DNA of 64,000 nucleotides. It comes from Lepisosteus oculatus. Taxonomy: Eukaryota > Chordata > Actinopteri > Semionotiformes > Lepisosteidae. Shown here piece by piece: positions 12,701 through 24,299 of the stretch. The stretch spans positions 39,056,776 through 39,120,775 of the forward strand of contig NC_090709.1 in NCBI RefSeq assembly GCF_040954835.1, given 5' to 3'. The notes under the pieces were generated by a model. That model worked only from the letters and a program-made list of their open reading frames with translations, was not told the DNA's origin and searched no databases. The translations under genes were made by a program, and so were the position numbers. Positions within the stretch are counted from its first letter, which is position 1; each line of letters starts with the position of its first letter.

Positions 12701-13318
12701 TCTTGTTTTCTACAGGTTTTGATCCCACAGCCTCTGTGTTAGAAGCCCAGAGCTCTTCCACTGAGCCACAGTGTCTCTGTGAGTCTGGGGCTCCTGTGTG
12801 CTCTTGGCCTTCCCAGCTCAGGGTTCGAGACTGAGGGATAAAAGACAGACCGAATGAGCTCTCCTTCAGGACAGGAGCCAGTGGAGGAGTGGAGATGGTG
12901 CTGAGCTCCTGAGCACAAGGTTGTGGGTTCAAGTCCTGGCTGAGAGCTGAGATGAATTTGCAGTGTGATTCTCCCCAGCAGTGAGAGGGTGAGAAGTAAA
13001 AGCCCACAGCCCTTGTGTCTTTATTTATCAGCGTGTTACTGTTCACAAGAATTAAATTAACAAAAACTCCAGGTTCTTCCAGGATTTGAACCCACAACCT
13101 CCAGGCAGAAGTCCAGAGCTCTTCCCCTGAGCCACAGCGTGTCTTTGTAGGTGTGGGGCTCCTGTGGGCTCTTGGTCTTCTTCCCAGTTCAGGGCTGAAA
13201 CGGAGGGATAAGAGACAGACCGAATCCCTCTCCGCTCCGGGCAGCAGATGGAGGAGTGGAGACGGTGCTGGGCTCATGACCGCAAGGTTGTGGGTTCAAA
13301 TCCTGGCCGGTCCCTGGT
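12700..13318. repeat. Four alternating tRNA-like modules, left arm
   Basis: B-box-like motifs occur four times in alternating orientation: minus at ~12720-12780, plus at ~12895-12950 (GGGTTCAAGTCC), minus at ~13072-13140 (GGTTCAAATCC with the A-box-like TGGCTCAGGGGAAGAGC), plus at ~13255-13305 (GGGTTCAAATCC). Acceptor-stem pairing is not preserved, so these are tRNA-derived relics and not functional tRNA genes. The same four are mirrored at 14968-15600. Confidence 0.6.
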
Positions 13319-14045
13319 AAGTATCACCCAGGTGAGTATCCAAGGTAAGTATGTGGGCTGGGTAGACAGGAGGGGTAGACAGGGCTAGATAGGAGGGTGG
13401 GACAGTCAGGTTGAGAGGGTGGGGTAGGTAGGACAGGCAGGGCCAGGTAGTGCAGGTAGGAGGAGGGTGGGGTAGACAGGCCCAGCTAGCAGGTGGGGGC
13501 AGGGGCAGGTCAGCTGAGAGAGGACAGGCAGGGCTGGGAGGTGCAGGCAGGGGGTTAGGTAGAGGGGGTAGATAGGGGCAGGCAGGGCTAGGAGGGGTAG
13601 ACAGGTGCAGGCAGCAGGAGGTGGGTGGGGTAGGTAGGACCAGGTAGGGTAGAATAGCAGGGGGGTGGGGTAGGTTAGGGGAGACAGGGGGTTAGGTAGA
13701 GTTGGGAGGGGCAGACAGGGTCAGGTGAGGCAGGAGGTGGCCTGGGCTGAGGAGGAGAGAGTAAGAGAAGGAGCAGAGAGGAGCCCAGGCCACAGGGGGG
13801 TCAGATAGGAGGGGGGTAGGGCAGGTAGAGTAGAGAGGAGGGTCAGGTGAGGCAGGAGGTGGCCTGGGCTGAGGAGGAGAGAGTAAGAGAAGGAGCAGAG
13901 AGGGGCCCAGGCCACAAGGGGGGTCAGATACGGGGGGGTTAGGTGGGGTAGAGAAGGTAGGCAGGGCTAGGAGAGGCAGGCAGGCAGGAGCAGGTAGAAC
14001 AGGGGGTAGGTGGTGGTGGTGGAGGAGGAGGTGGGAGGGTGGGCA
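13319..14045. repeat. Purine-rich AGGT-type low-complexity block, left arm
   Basis: GGGGTAGGCAGGGC-like runs (AGGTAGGG, GTAGACAGG) with almost no pyrimidine tracts on the plus strand. It contains a ~110-bp direct duplication (at about 13730 and 13850, sharing GGCCTGGGCTGAGGAGGAGA). It mirrors the pyrimidine-rich 14200-14967. Together the two could form a hairpin or triplex-prone structure around the palindrome centre. Confidence 0.7.
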
Positions 14046-14192
14046 AATGTTTTTGTCATGCCCCCCTCCCCCCGTGTAATAAATACTAATTATAAATAAT
14101 TAGTATCTGTAATATCATTTTTTTTATATATAAATAGTATTTAATGACACTAGTTACTAAGGGGGGGGGGGGTTAGGGTGAAAAAAACATCA
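14046..14192. other. AT-rich centre of the giant palindrome
   Basis: Unpaired spacer between the arms. It holds a small self-complementary core, ACTAATTATAAATAATTAGT, plus T and G homopolymer runs (GGGGGGGGGGGG near 14161). An AT-rich asymmetric centre is what often remains after a palindrome is trimmed to a stable form; that is inference. Confidence 0.6.
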
Positions 14193-14967
14193 GCCCACCC
14201 TCCCACCTCTTCTCCCCCTGCCTGTCAACACCCCCACCTCCTCATCCTCCACCACCTACCCCACCCCCTATTCTACCTGCTCCTGCCTACCCCACCCACC
14301 TCCTCCTGCCTGCCTCTCCTAGCCCTGCCTACCTTCTCTACCCCACCTAACCCCTCCTGTCTGACCCCCCCCTGTGGCCTGAGCTCCTCTCTGCTCCTTC
14401 TCTTACTCTCTCCTCCTCAGCCCAGGCCACCTCCTCCCTCACCTGACCCTCCTCTCTACTCTACCTGCCCTACCCCCCTCCTATCTGACCCCCCCTGTGG
14501 CCTGGGCCCCTCTCTGCTCCTTCTCTTACTCTCTCCTCCTCAGCCCAGGCCACCTCCTGCCTCACCTGATCCTGCCTGCCCCTCCCACCTCTACCTAACC
14601 CCCTGTCTCCCCTAACCTACCCCACCCCCCTCCTATTCTACCCTACCTGGTCCTGCCTACCCCACCCACCTCCTGCTGCCTGCACCTGTCTACCTCTCCT
14701 AGCCCTGCCTACCCCTATCTACCCCCTCTACCTAACCCCCTGCCTGCACCTCCCAGCCCTGCCTGTCCTCTCTCAGCTGACCTGGCCCCCACCTGCTAGC
14801 TGGGCCTGTCTACCCCACCCTCCTCCTACCTGCACTACCTGGCCCTGCCTGTCCTACCTACCCCACCCTCTCAACCTGACTGTCCCACCCTCCTATCTAG
14901 CCCTGTCTACCCCTCCTGTCTACCCAGCCCACATACTTACCTTGGATACTCACCTGGGCGATACTTA
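14193..14967. repeat. Pyrimidine-rich low-complexity block, right arm
   Basis: Reverse complement of 13319-14045 with minor differences. CCCACCTCCTCCTGCC-type runs open long plus-strand frames rich in proline and serine, which are not genes. Confidence 0.7.
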
Positions 14968-15600
14968 CCAGGGACCGGCCAGGATTTGAACCCACAACCT
15001 TGCGGTCATGAGCCCAGCACCTTCTCCACTCCTCCATCTGCTGCCCGGAGCGGAGAGGGATTCGGTCTGTCTCTTATCCCTCCGTTTCAGCCCTGAACTG
15101 GGAAGAAGACCAAGAGCCCACAGGAGCCCCACACCTACAAAGACACACTGTGGCTCAGGGGAAGAGCTCTGGACTTCTGCCTGGAGGTTGTGGGTTCAAA
15201 TCCTGGAAGGACCTGGAGCTTTTGTTAATTTAATTCTTGTGGACAGTAACACACTGATAAATAAAGACACAAGGGCTGTGGGCTTTTCCTTCTCACTCTC
15301 TCACTGCTGGGGAGAATCACACTGCAAATTCACCTCAGCTCTCAGCCAGGACTTGAACCCACAACCTTGTGCTCAGGAGCTCAGCACCATCTCCACTCCT
15401 CCACTGGCTCCTGTCCTGAAGGAGAGCTCATTCGGTCTGTCTTTTATCCCTCAGTCTCGAACCCTGAGCTGGGAAGGCCAAGAGCACACAGGAGCCCCAG
15501 ACTCACAGAGACACTGTGGCTCAGTGGAAGAGCTCTGGGCTTCTAACAGAGAGACTGTGGGATCAAAACCTGTAGAAAACAAGATGCTTGGTTTTCATTT
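14968..15600. repeat. Four alternating tRNA-like modules, right arm
   Basis: Mirror of 12700-13318. B-box-like motifs lie at ~14978 (minus), ~15190 (plus, GGGTTCAAATCC), ~15350 (minus) and ~15545 (plus). A-box-like TGTGGCTCAGGGGAAGAGC lies near 15148 and TGTGGCTCAGTGGAAGAGC near 15513. Not functional tRNAs. Confidence 0.6.
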
Positions 15601-16640
15601 AATTTGCACAAATATTCACATAATTACACTTTTATTTTTATTTATTTTAGGAACAACTGAGCCCCAACACAGAGGAGCCTGTAGGACATCCAACAAGATT
15701 AATCCAGAGACCCAAAACAAGCTCCAGCCCTCGTTTAACAGTCTGATTTTTATATGGGATCATCCCCAACGAGGCCCAGGAGAACAACCTGCAGCCTATA
15801 ATCACCTGCCTAATTGGTGGAAGACGATTGGTGGGGAGACAGTTAAAAGGCAGGAGGGGAGGCCTTCAGTCTGGTGCTGCTGGGGACAGAGAGCAGTTGT
15901 GCTGAGCAGAGCAGGAGGGAAGAGCTGCTGAGCTGTGTCGGGGGAGGAGGTCTGACTGCTGAGCCTGGGAGCTGGGAGTCTGACTTGTCTTCACAGAGGC
16001 CTGGGGAAGCCGACTGCACGTCTAGCTACACTTGGGAGAAGAACTAGAGGTTTGTCTTGTGGTTTCTGGAACGCTTCATCTTGATCTGTGAATAAAGAGC
16101 CCTGTTTCCTTACCTTGTGGCTGTGAGTGTCTGTCCTGAGAGCTGTCCAGCTGTGCCTCAGCTACAGTAGGAGGAGGATGGGGACTGTGAACTGCACAGT
16201 GGGTCAGGACAGGTCCCTCGTCCCCTCAGAGCTGAAAAAGATGAAAAACTACTGGGTTTAGCTTCTGTGTGAGAGACTCCCCTGGCCAGGAGGTGAGAGC
16301 AGTCATGAGGATCAGCTGTTACTTGTTCCCTCATTCTCCCAGAGTGAGTCCTATCAGAGGGTCACCAGCCCCCCTCCCCTACAGTGACCTGAACAACAGG
16401 ACCACTGAGCAGTAGGTCTACAAACTGTCCCAGATCGGTTTCTGTGTTGGAGGCGAGAGCTCTTTTCTATCTCTGCTCCTCCAACAGCACTAACGCCCTC
16501 TGTCACTGCCTGCTTTTCAAATGTCTTCTAACCAATCATCTTTGTCCCAGGGGTCAGGTGACTGAATGGAGCAGGTCCTTGTGGGTGATGCAGTTCTCCC
16601 AGCCCTCTGCATGAGCTCTACTCCACCCCCCTCATTCTAA
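15600..16640. other. Unclassified interspersed sequence, right arm
   Basis: Mirror of 11645-12700 at high identity. AATAAA lies at about 16090 within GTGAATAAAGAGCCC. A 307-residue open frame starting at 15008 and ending in this block runs over tRNA-like and repeat sequence and is not a gene. Confidence 0.35.
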
Positions 16641-16830
16641 TTAATTAATAATAATAATTGCTTACACTTATATAGCGCTTTTCTGGACACTCCACTCAAA
16701 GCGCTTTACAGGTAATGGGGACTCCCCTCCACCACCACCAATGGCTACAGCCTAGAATTAACAGCTGCATCAGTAACCCAGGGGAGGCAGCCTATTGGCC
16801 ACCATTCCCTCATGGCCTGCTGGGAAATGT
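16640..16830 (-). mobile_element. SINE/LINE-type 3' tail, right arm copy
   Basis: Reverse complement of the 11440-11645 element: ATTAATAATAATAATT then TACACTTATATAGCGCTTTT and CAAAGCGCTTTACAGGTAAT. Copy created by the inverted duplication. Confidence 0.6.
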
Positions 16831-16999
16831 AGTGCAGCCTGGAGGGGATCACTCTGCTAAAGAATCAAGGTGGGGGGAAGAGGCAGATGCTTAGAGACAC
16901 CCTGCCCTCTGCTGGCTAAAGGCTGTAAGTGCCTCTCCCCTCCCTCCATCTCTGAGCCAGACCCCTCTTGGTGCAGTGATTTCAAACAGAAGCTGTGAC

Positions 17000-17455
17000 T
17001 TTAGTAAGGGTGCCCCTTTCCTTTCTGTCTGAGGCTGCAGCATGGGGGTTTGGGTACAGTGACAGGCGAGAACACTGTCCCCCTGGCTCTGAGAATCATG
17101 AGATGTGGTGTGACCAGCCCTTTAGTTAATATTCACCACCTCCCCATCGTGACTTTATTCACAGCTCCACCAGCTCTGCTCTTGACACGGCTGTTCTCCA
17201 GTCAGGTTGCTTTTCATGATCAAGATGACACCAGGACCCCTGCGAGTTGTGCAAATAACAGGCACAGCTCCGTGCTGGAGTACAGAGAGCCCCAGGGGTG
17301 AATTTACCCACATTGAGTTCAGAGTCCTTACACCGACCCCATCTGTAATCAGGAAATTATGATAAATCTGATACACCACTCCATCACTGTGCTGCCACAA
17401 CACAGGTAAAAGCTCAGTGTGTCAAGATTAATGCAGAGGACAGATGTACAATTCA
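17000..17455. other. Unclassified dispersed-type sequence, right arm
   Basis: Mirror of 10880-11400 with few differences. No coding signal. Confidence 0.35.
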
Positions 17456-20400
17456 ACACAGGTCTGAACACTACAAGTCAAGGTCTGAGAGAGCAGGAAA
17501 AGGCTGGAGTGTTACTGCAGCAGGTGTGGGAGATGAGGACACAGGGCTGCACACTGGACAGTATGTGTGACAATTAAGGGTGGAGTGTTCAGTATTACAA
17601 CAATGTACAGGAGAGGAAAACACCAGTGAGCCTATCACAACAGCACAGGTACGGAGTTCAGCACATACCCACAAGAATTACAACAATACAAGCACAGAGA
17701 GGGCACTGGGCTAACAACTACATTACAGGTATGAACTTAGGCCATGAGGCTTACGACAGCAGTATAGTGAGATACACCTGTGAGAGTTGAGGGAGGAGTG
17801 TTGAGTATTACAACAATGTACATGAGAAAACAACACTGTTCACATTAACAGCAGTACAGGTACAGAGTTCAGCACCAAGACTATCTATCCAACACTACAA
17901 GCAGAGTCAGGGAACAGGTCTAAGTACTATACCAGTAATAAAAAAGCAGTATTTAAGGCAGAGTACTTCTACAGTGTAGTGTGAGATACACAAGAGAGTT
18001 CAGTACAACACTAAGGGCAGTGGAACAGAAGTAGAGGTGTAGGGTTCACTACAAACCCTTGACAGAATTTCAGTGTACATTTAAAGAATTTCACCTTAAT
18101 GTAGTCAAGTACACCCCTTTCAAAAGTTAAGCAGAGAGTTGAGTACACAGTGCTGATTACATTAGTACAGAGAAGAGCTCAGAACACAGGCTTGAATATT
18201 ACAGCAGAATACAGGGGAAAGCTCAACACACAGGGCTGAGTACAACAACAGTACATGTTTCAGAATGTAAGCTTAGTACAGGTAAACAGCAAATTACTAT
18301 AAAATACAGTAAAGTTCAGTAAACAATCTGACAACTCCAACAATACAGGTTAGGGACATGTCCGAGTACCACTGGTGTACAGGAGCAGAGTTCAGTAGAA
18401 GTTTTAAAATATAAACTCGGTACAAGTGAGTTCAGTACACAGCTCTCAGTAACACAACAGTACATATGAGTTCAGAACAGATCAAAGTAGTACAGAACAA
18501 GGTACAGCTAAGAGCTTAGCATACAGTTCTGATTATTACAATAGTACATGAATATTACAGCACAATACAGGGGAAAGCTTAGTACACAGGGCTGAGTATT
18601 ACAACAGTGCAGGAGTAGAGTTCAGTCCATAGTGCAGAAATAAAGCTCAGTGCAGGCGAGAGTTATAACAGTACAGAGACTTCAGTACACAATCTGACAA
18701 CTTCAACAATACATGTTAGGGACATTACATATCTGACTGTTACAGCTGTACAGAAGCAGAGTTCAGTCCACGTTTCAACATTTAAACTCAGTACAAGTGA
18801 GTTCAGTACACAGCCCTCAATGTTACAACAGTACAGGAACACAGATCAGTATACAGGTCTGAGAATCACAACAGTACAGGAACAGTTCAGTACATAAGTT
18901 TTAACAACTGAAGCTCAGTACAGCACACAAGACAGTAACAACAGTACAAGCGAAAGTTCAGCACACAGGTTGAGTCATTACACACATTTCAGTATTACAA
19001 CAGTACATGGGAGGTTATAAAACAGATCTCAGTTCTACAGTACAATGTACAGGTAAGAGCTTAGCACACAGTTCTGATTACAATAGTACATGTAAAAGCT
19101 CAGAACACAGACTTGAATATTACAGCACAATACAGGGGAAAGATTAACTGTAAAGTATTACAGTACAGGAGCAGAGTTCAGTACATGTTTCAGAATTAAA
19201 GCTCAGTACAGGTGAGAAGAATACAGGTTTCAGTACTACAACAATACATGTGAGGGTCATTACACAGGTCTGAGTTACAACAGTAGAGGTCAGAGTTCAG
19301 TACACCTTTCAGAATCAGAGCTCAGTACAGCTGATTAGTTCAGCACACGTGACAGTCAGTATTACAGGAGAACTTCAACACAATTTTTACATATCCAGGT
19401 TATACTGAATCGTTGATGAGTGTGTTTCACACGACAATGAACTACCACCTGTACAACCTCCACTTCACAACACAACAGAGATGAAGTTTCAATGTACTGT
19501 CTGAGCAACACCATATCGCCATCACGGTCTGCAGTTCAGAACGAGGCAACAAAACAGAGACGTGAAAGCAGCCCTCTTACACTGTAAACATGCTCTTGAC
19601 CAAGAGATGTTGCTACTATACTCATGTTAAATATTTTCATGAAACCGATACAGCGACATTTTTTAGATTCCTTAAATATTGTGGAAAAAAGCAGTAAATT
19701 TGATGGAAAATCACACATGAGAGACATTCCTGCAGGTCTTATATTTCTGGAGGACATGCTGTGTCACAGGCTGTGTTTGTGATCTGAACGAGTGCAGGTG
19801 AACTGAATTCAACAGCTCGATTTCAAGACTGTTCTACCCACAAACACTACTTACTTGTCAGCTCAGCACACAGATGTTGAACAGTTCTGGGTGAAATGTG
19901 CTGCACAACCTGTGCTTGCTGGATGGGACTTGTGGAGGAGACCCACATCAGTGCCCGTGTTTATGACCCGTCTCCTTCCTGGCTGATCCCTTGGAGAAGG
20001 AGACAGTGCTCTCTCACAACAGAGGAGCGGACCAGCAGAAAGTCAAACACGCGACAGTGAGGCTTCGATTGAAATACAGACGCCAGATCAAAAAGACCAG
20101 AAAGGATTAAGGTTGGTAGGAGAGCCCATTTCATGTGTCTGTACAGCAGCTAGGGAGCAGGAAGGATGTGGCCAACATACAGCACACGTTTACAAAGGTA
20201 CATTTAATATGAAATTTGTACAATACTGTAAGTTTATTTTGTTAGCGAGATTTAATAACCAGTCTAAGCAAGTTGAGAGAGATCAGCACAGTTTTACACA
20301 CAGGTTTATCACAGGATTTAGAATTGGGCTGGATTACAGGTGAGAGCTCAGCACACTGGTGTGACACTGGGTATTAACATTCAGCACAGGAGAGTTTAGT

Positions 20401-21350
20401 ACACAGATTTGAGTGTTAAATCACAGGACAGGGAACGGCACATAGTACTGGTTTGTCATTGAGTAGTCAAGTTCAGTACAGCGGAGTTCAGTACACAGGT
20501 CTGAATATTAAAATACACTACAGGTCAGGGTTCAAAATACTGGTGTGTCCGAGTATTAAATCTCAGTCATTCATTAAAGTGGAGAATTCGGCACACAGAT
20601 GTGTCATGGAGTATTATAGTACAGTGTACAGAGTTCAGCACAGTTTTGATTGTCACAACTGTACATATTAGGGTTCGTCACACAGGTGTGTCAAAAAGTA
20701 TTAAAGCTCAATACAGCCGAGAGTACAGTACACAGGTTTGAGTACTACAACACCACAGGCAACAGTTCAGCACTCAGGTTCAAACACTAAAACAATACAG
20801 TTCAGCACACAGGTGTGTCAGAGTATTAAAGCTCAGTGTAGGAGAGAGTTCAGTACACAGGTGTGAGAATTCAAGTTCACTACAGGTGAGTTCAGTCCAG
20901 CTGTGAGTATTACAGTACACTACAAGGGTTCAGAATACTGGCTTGTCATTGAGTATTACATCTCAGTACAGTTGAGAGTACAGCACACAGATGTGTCTTG
21001 GAGTATTATAGTACAGCGTACAGAGTTCAGTACACAGGTCTGAGTGTTACAACTGTCCATATTAGAGTTCTTCACACAGGTGTCAGTGTCATCATTGCAG
21101 TTCAATACAGGTGATAATTCAGCACACTGATTATTAAAGCGCAGTACAGTTGAAGAATCAGTACACAGGTGTGTCTGAGTATTAAACTACAGTACAGGTG
21201 AGAGCTGAGCACACAGGGTTGAGTACTGAAGCAGAATAAAGGTTTTAGTTCAGCACACAGGTGTGTTGTTGAGTATAAAAGCTCAGTACAGTGTTCAGTT
21301 CACTGCTCTGAGTATTACAACTGTACACAGGTTCAAGTACTAAAGCACAG
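17455..21350. repeat. Decayed minisatellite, right arm, with island at 19390-20170
   Basis: Reverse-complement counterpart of 7000-10720: AGAGTTCAGTACACAG, TATTACAACAGTACAGG and variants every 40-60 bp. The non-tandem island at 19390-20170 mirrors 8150-8960. No gene recognised. Confidence 0.7.
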
Positions 21351-21459
21351 TACAGGTGAGCATTTAGCACACAGTGTGTCACCGAGTGCCAGTGTTAAGG
21401 TACAGCCTTCATGCGACGTCAGCACACTATTGTCAACACTACACTGTCTACAATACACC

Positions 21460-21640
21460 TCTATAATAAAACATGATATCAGAACAGTAACTGAAGTACC
21501 TGTCTCTGGGGTACAAGAGCTGTGTCCCCCTCTGGAATCAAACCCTGAACTCTGCAACCCACCGGTCCTAATCCCAGCTCAGCACTGCGAAGCTGCTGTT
21601 TCACAGACCACATGCAGCTGGACTGAGAGAAAGAGACGAG
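21460..21640 (-). mobile_element. tRNA-like SINE-type fragment, right arm copy
   Basis: Inverted copy of the 5860-6045 and 6750-6945 segments, with GGAATCAAACCCTGAA as the reversed B-box region. Only one copy is present here against two in the left arm, so the left tandem duplication came after, or was lost from, the right arm. Confidence 0.5.
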
Positions 21641-21689
21641 CAGAGAGACGCCACAGAGGAAGAAATACAGACAGCAGAGAGCTCCTCAC

Positions 21690-22445
21690 CTCCCTCCCAA
21701 CTCCTCGTCCACACCTGTCTTCCCACTGTCAGCCTCTGGACATCCTGGAAAACTGGGGCAAAGAATACAGGAGAGATAATTCAACCAACATCCCAACTAA
21801 TCCATACCTGTCTTCCCACTGTCAGCCTCTGGACATCCTGGAAAATTAGGGAAAAGAATACAGGAGAGATCATCCAATCTGTATATCCATACCTGTCATC
21901 CTAGAGGCTGTCAACCTGTGGACATCCTGGAAAACAACACAGGAGAGAGTCCAATCAGCATACTTACCTGTCTTTCCACTGTCAACATCTGGACAGCCAG
22001 GAAAATCAGGGAAAAGAATAAATGAGTCTAAATTCGATCCCAACTCCCCACCTCTCTTCCCACTGTCAGCCTCTGGACATCCTGGAAAATTCAGAAAAAG
22101 AAAACAGGAGAGATCATTTAACCCACCTCCCAACTAATCCACACCTGTCTTCCCACTGTCAGCCTCTGGACATCCTGAAAAACTAGGGAAACAAGAGACT
22201 GGAGAGAACATCTAACCTCCATCACAACTCCCATCTTCCCACTGTCAGCCTCTGGACATCCTGGAAAACTGGGGAAAATAATACAGGAGAGATCATTCAG
22301 CATAGATCCCAACTAATCCACACCTGTCTTCCCACTGTCAGCCTCTGGACATCCTGGAAAATTTGGGAAAAGAATACAGGAGAGATCATACAACCCACAG
22401 CCCAACTAATCCATACCTGTCTTCCCACTGTCAGCCTCTGGATAG
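21690..22445 (-). repeat. Exon-like minisatellite, inverted block at the right arm end
   Basis: About seven to eight copies of the 2690-6660 unit on the minus strand: CTGTCTTCCCACTGTCAGCC, CTCTGGACATCCTGG, then AAAACTGGGGAAAAGAATAC. The donor-like ACCTGTCTT and acceptor-like CTGGAAAA ends are retained in most. Homology to the left arm stops near 22445. Confidence 0.7.
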
Positions 22446-22895
22446 TCATGAACATCTGGGAAAAGATGGCAGGGGAACCCAGCCTGTACCCCTACCTGTC
22501 AGTGTGACCCCTGTGGCTGGTGCTGCATGAGCTCAGAGAGCAGGAGGCTCTGCTGTCGGCTGTACAGCTCACGAGTCTGAGGGCAGCAGTCCGGCTCGGT
22601 CCTGCTCCTCCGAGTCTGAGCACAGCACTCCCTCTGCTCCCCAGACTGATGCGGCGTCGTGCCATCGAGAGAGACCCCCAGCCGAGAGGAACGAGCACAT
22701 CGCCCCCCGGCACGGAGCAGAGCCTGAGCTCTCTCTTCCACTCCTGATGGGGGTGTCGTGTTCACTAGTCCTGCTTCTGTCACTGGTGTGTGTGTTCAAA
22801 ATCACAACAACAACAGGGCTGCTTCTATTACAGACTGACCCCCACTCCTCCTGCTCTCACCTGACCTGTACCCCACTCTCACCAGACACCCTGAC
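22446..22895 (-). other. Possible coding sequence of an unknown minus-strand gene
   Basis: About 300 bp of ordinary-complexity, moderately GC-rich sequence between the palindrome and an intron-type minisatellite. Minus-strand frames stay open over 70-94 codons (one ends YSRQQSLLLSELMQHQPQ-GSH and a stop near 22499). It lies downstream of the candidate first exon at 23255-23408, with a family A minisatellite between them as in true introns of this window. I recognise no protein family and cannot fix splice sites. Confidence 0.25.
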
Positions 22896-23165
22896 TGGAC
22901 ACTCCAGTACATGAACACTGCACTGAGAGAGAGAGGGGGGTTCATACAGACACACTGACTGGACACTCCAGTACATGAACACTGCACTGAGAGAGAGGGG
23001 TTCACACACACACACTGACTGGACACTCCAGTACATGAACACTGCACTGAGAGAGAGAGGGGTTCATACACACACACTGACTGGACACTCCAGTACATGA
23101 ACACTGCACTGAGAGAGAGAGGGGTTCATACAGACACACTGACTGGACACTCCAGTACATGTACA
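22895..23165 (-). repeat. Minisatellite family A (~60 bp), first locus
   Basis: Four to five copies of a ~60-bp unit (CACTGACTGGACACTCCAGT, ACATGAACACTGCACTGAGA, GAGAGAGGGGTTCATACAGA). On the minus strand the unit contains CCCCTCTCTCTCTCAG, a strong splice-acceptor-like tract. The same family fills RXRB intron 2 and RNF5 introns 2 and 4 in this orientation. Confidence 0.9.
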
Positions 23166-23254
23166 CTGACCTGAGAGGTTAATACACACGGAAACTTTGC
23201 AAGTCTGTTATCACTATAATTACTCTAATTAGCCCAGTAATGGCCGACACTGAC

Positions 23255-23408
23255 CTCGGTCCTTAGCCTCCGGGCTCTTGGGGTCGCGGGCTGTCTCTCC
23301 ACAAGCCAGGCGAGGGCTCTGTGCGTCGATGAGGCTGCGAGATGAGGAGTAACCGGACTGATCTCCGATCGCGGCCAGTCTGGATACAAGCCTGCAGGGC
23401 GCCGCCAT
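23255..23408 (-). CDS. Candidate first coding exon of an unidentified gene
   Basis: A minus-strand ATG at 23406-23408 in ATGGCGGCG context opens a 154-nt frame that ends at a good donor (GACCGAG then GTCAGTG). It begins MAAPCRLVSRLAAIG, basic with no acidic residue in the first 15, like a mitochondrial targeting sequence, and continues SSRSLIDAQSPRLACGE. The surroundings are GC-rich with CpGs. A minisatellite family otherwise found in introns of minus-strand genes follows directly downstream, which supports an intron there. I do not recognise the protein. It could be a false open frame in a promoter. Confidence 0.4.
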
Positions 23409-23409
23409 G

Positions 23410-24005
23410 ACAGTCCGCAGCGCCCTGATGACGTCATCAGCCGCCGCCCGCCAGGAATCCGCTTACACTGCTCGTGTGTACTCTCGTTTGTTTGGTATGC
23501 ATTTTTGTTATAACTACAGTTTAAAAACGGCGAATAAGTCCTGTTAGGGACATCGCCAGACTATTTGTAAATGTAAGAACATCAGAAGACCTTATCTTTA
23601 AATGCACCTCCTTCAATGCGTTTTTTCTTAAATGCAACTGTACTATGCAACCCTCATAATGTAGACTATGGCAACAAAATAAATGTGTTTCTTCCAACTT
23701 TAATTTCTTCACCAAAGCCCTAGAGCCCAATCTTTTCACCTCTGACCACATTATTCTGGTGCAATTATTATTAACAACAACGAACGACTAATTACAGTCT
23801 CTGTGCACTGGGCTGTTTGACCGTTGTCGCCGCAGAAACACACTGAATCATATTGTCTTCAGCACCTCAGCTCGTCACAGAATCAGACTGAAGTACAGTT
23901 CACTGGAGATCAAGGCCGAGACAGAGACCAGTACAACTATCACACGTGTACTTGTAAGGGCGGGACTGAGAGTCCGGGAAAACAGACCAACCGACACACA
24001 GTGAC
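23410..24005. other. Spacer, no gene seen
   Basis: AT-leaning non-repetitive sequence after the GC-rich block at 23.2-23.47 kb. It contains a short palindromic-looking run near 23590-23640 but no splice-framed open frame. It probably holds the upstream region of the candidate 23255-23408 exon. Confidence 0.4.
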
Positions 24006-24245
24006 AGACTGATACACACTGACACGCACACACACTCACAGTGACAGACTGAGCGACACACACACACACTCACAGTGACAGACTAAGCGACACACACACA
24101 CTCACAGTGACAGACTAAGCGACACACACACACTCACAGTGACAGACTAAGCGACACACACACACTCACAGTGACAGACTAAGCGACACACACTGACACA
24201 CACACACAGAGTGACAGACTGACCCCCACACACACACACAGTGAC
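24005..24245. repeat. ~37-bp minisatellite (CACACTCACAGTGACAGACT)
   Basis: About six copies of GACACACACACACTCACAGT followed by GACAGACTAAGC, grading into a CA-rich run. Lies just beyond the inferred 3' end of RXRB. Confidence 0.85.
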
Positions 24246-24299
24246 AGTGTCCATGAAACCCAAACAGCAGGCAGCCTGAATGATCTACTGCATTAAAAC

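Larger units (their letters stand above)
5900..22445. repeat. Giant diverged inverted repeat (palindrome), arms ~8 kb
   Basis: Left arm about 5900-14045, right arm about 14190-22445, spacer ~145 bp. Matched landmarks in opposite orientation: 6745-6945 with 21460-21640; 8641 with 19732; 10900-11400 with 17000-17420; 11455-11640 with 16640-16825; 12700-13318 with 14968-15600. Paired coordinates sum to about 28240-28370, drifting through indels. The arms differ by several percent to over 10%, more in the AT-rich minisatellite, so this is an old duplication. The outer left limit is blurred because it enters the 2690-6660 array. Confidence 0.85.

Noticed and set aside
12700-15600. Functional tRNA genes
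   Set aside because: B boxes are good, but acceptor stems and cloverleaf pairing are not preserved.
15600-16640. Fossil solo LTR (AATAAA followed by GT-rich sequence)
   Set aside because: No terminal dinucleotides, target-site duplication or partner repeat could be defined; left unclassified.
5900-22445. Palindrome as an assembly error
   Set aside because: The arms differ by several percent or more with indels and differ in SINE-like copy number, so they are not the same sequence joined twice. Long-read confirmation is still desirable.
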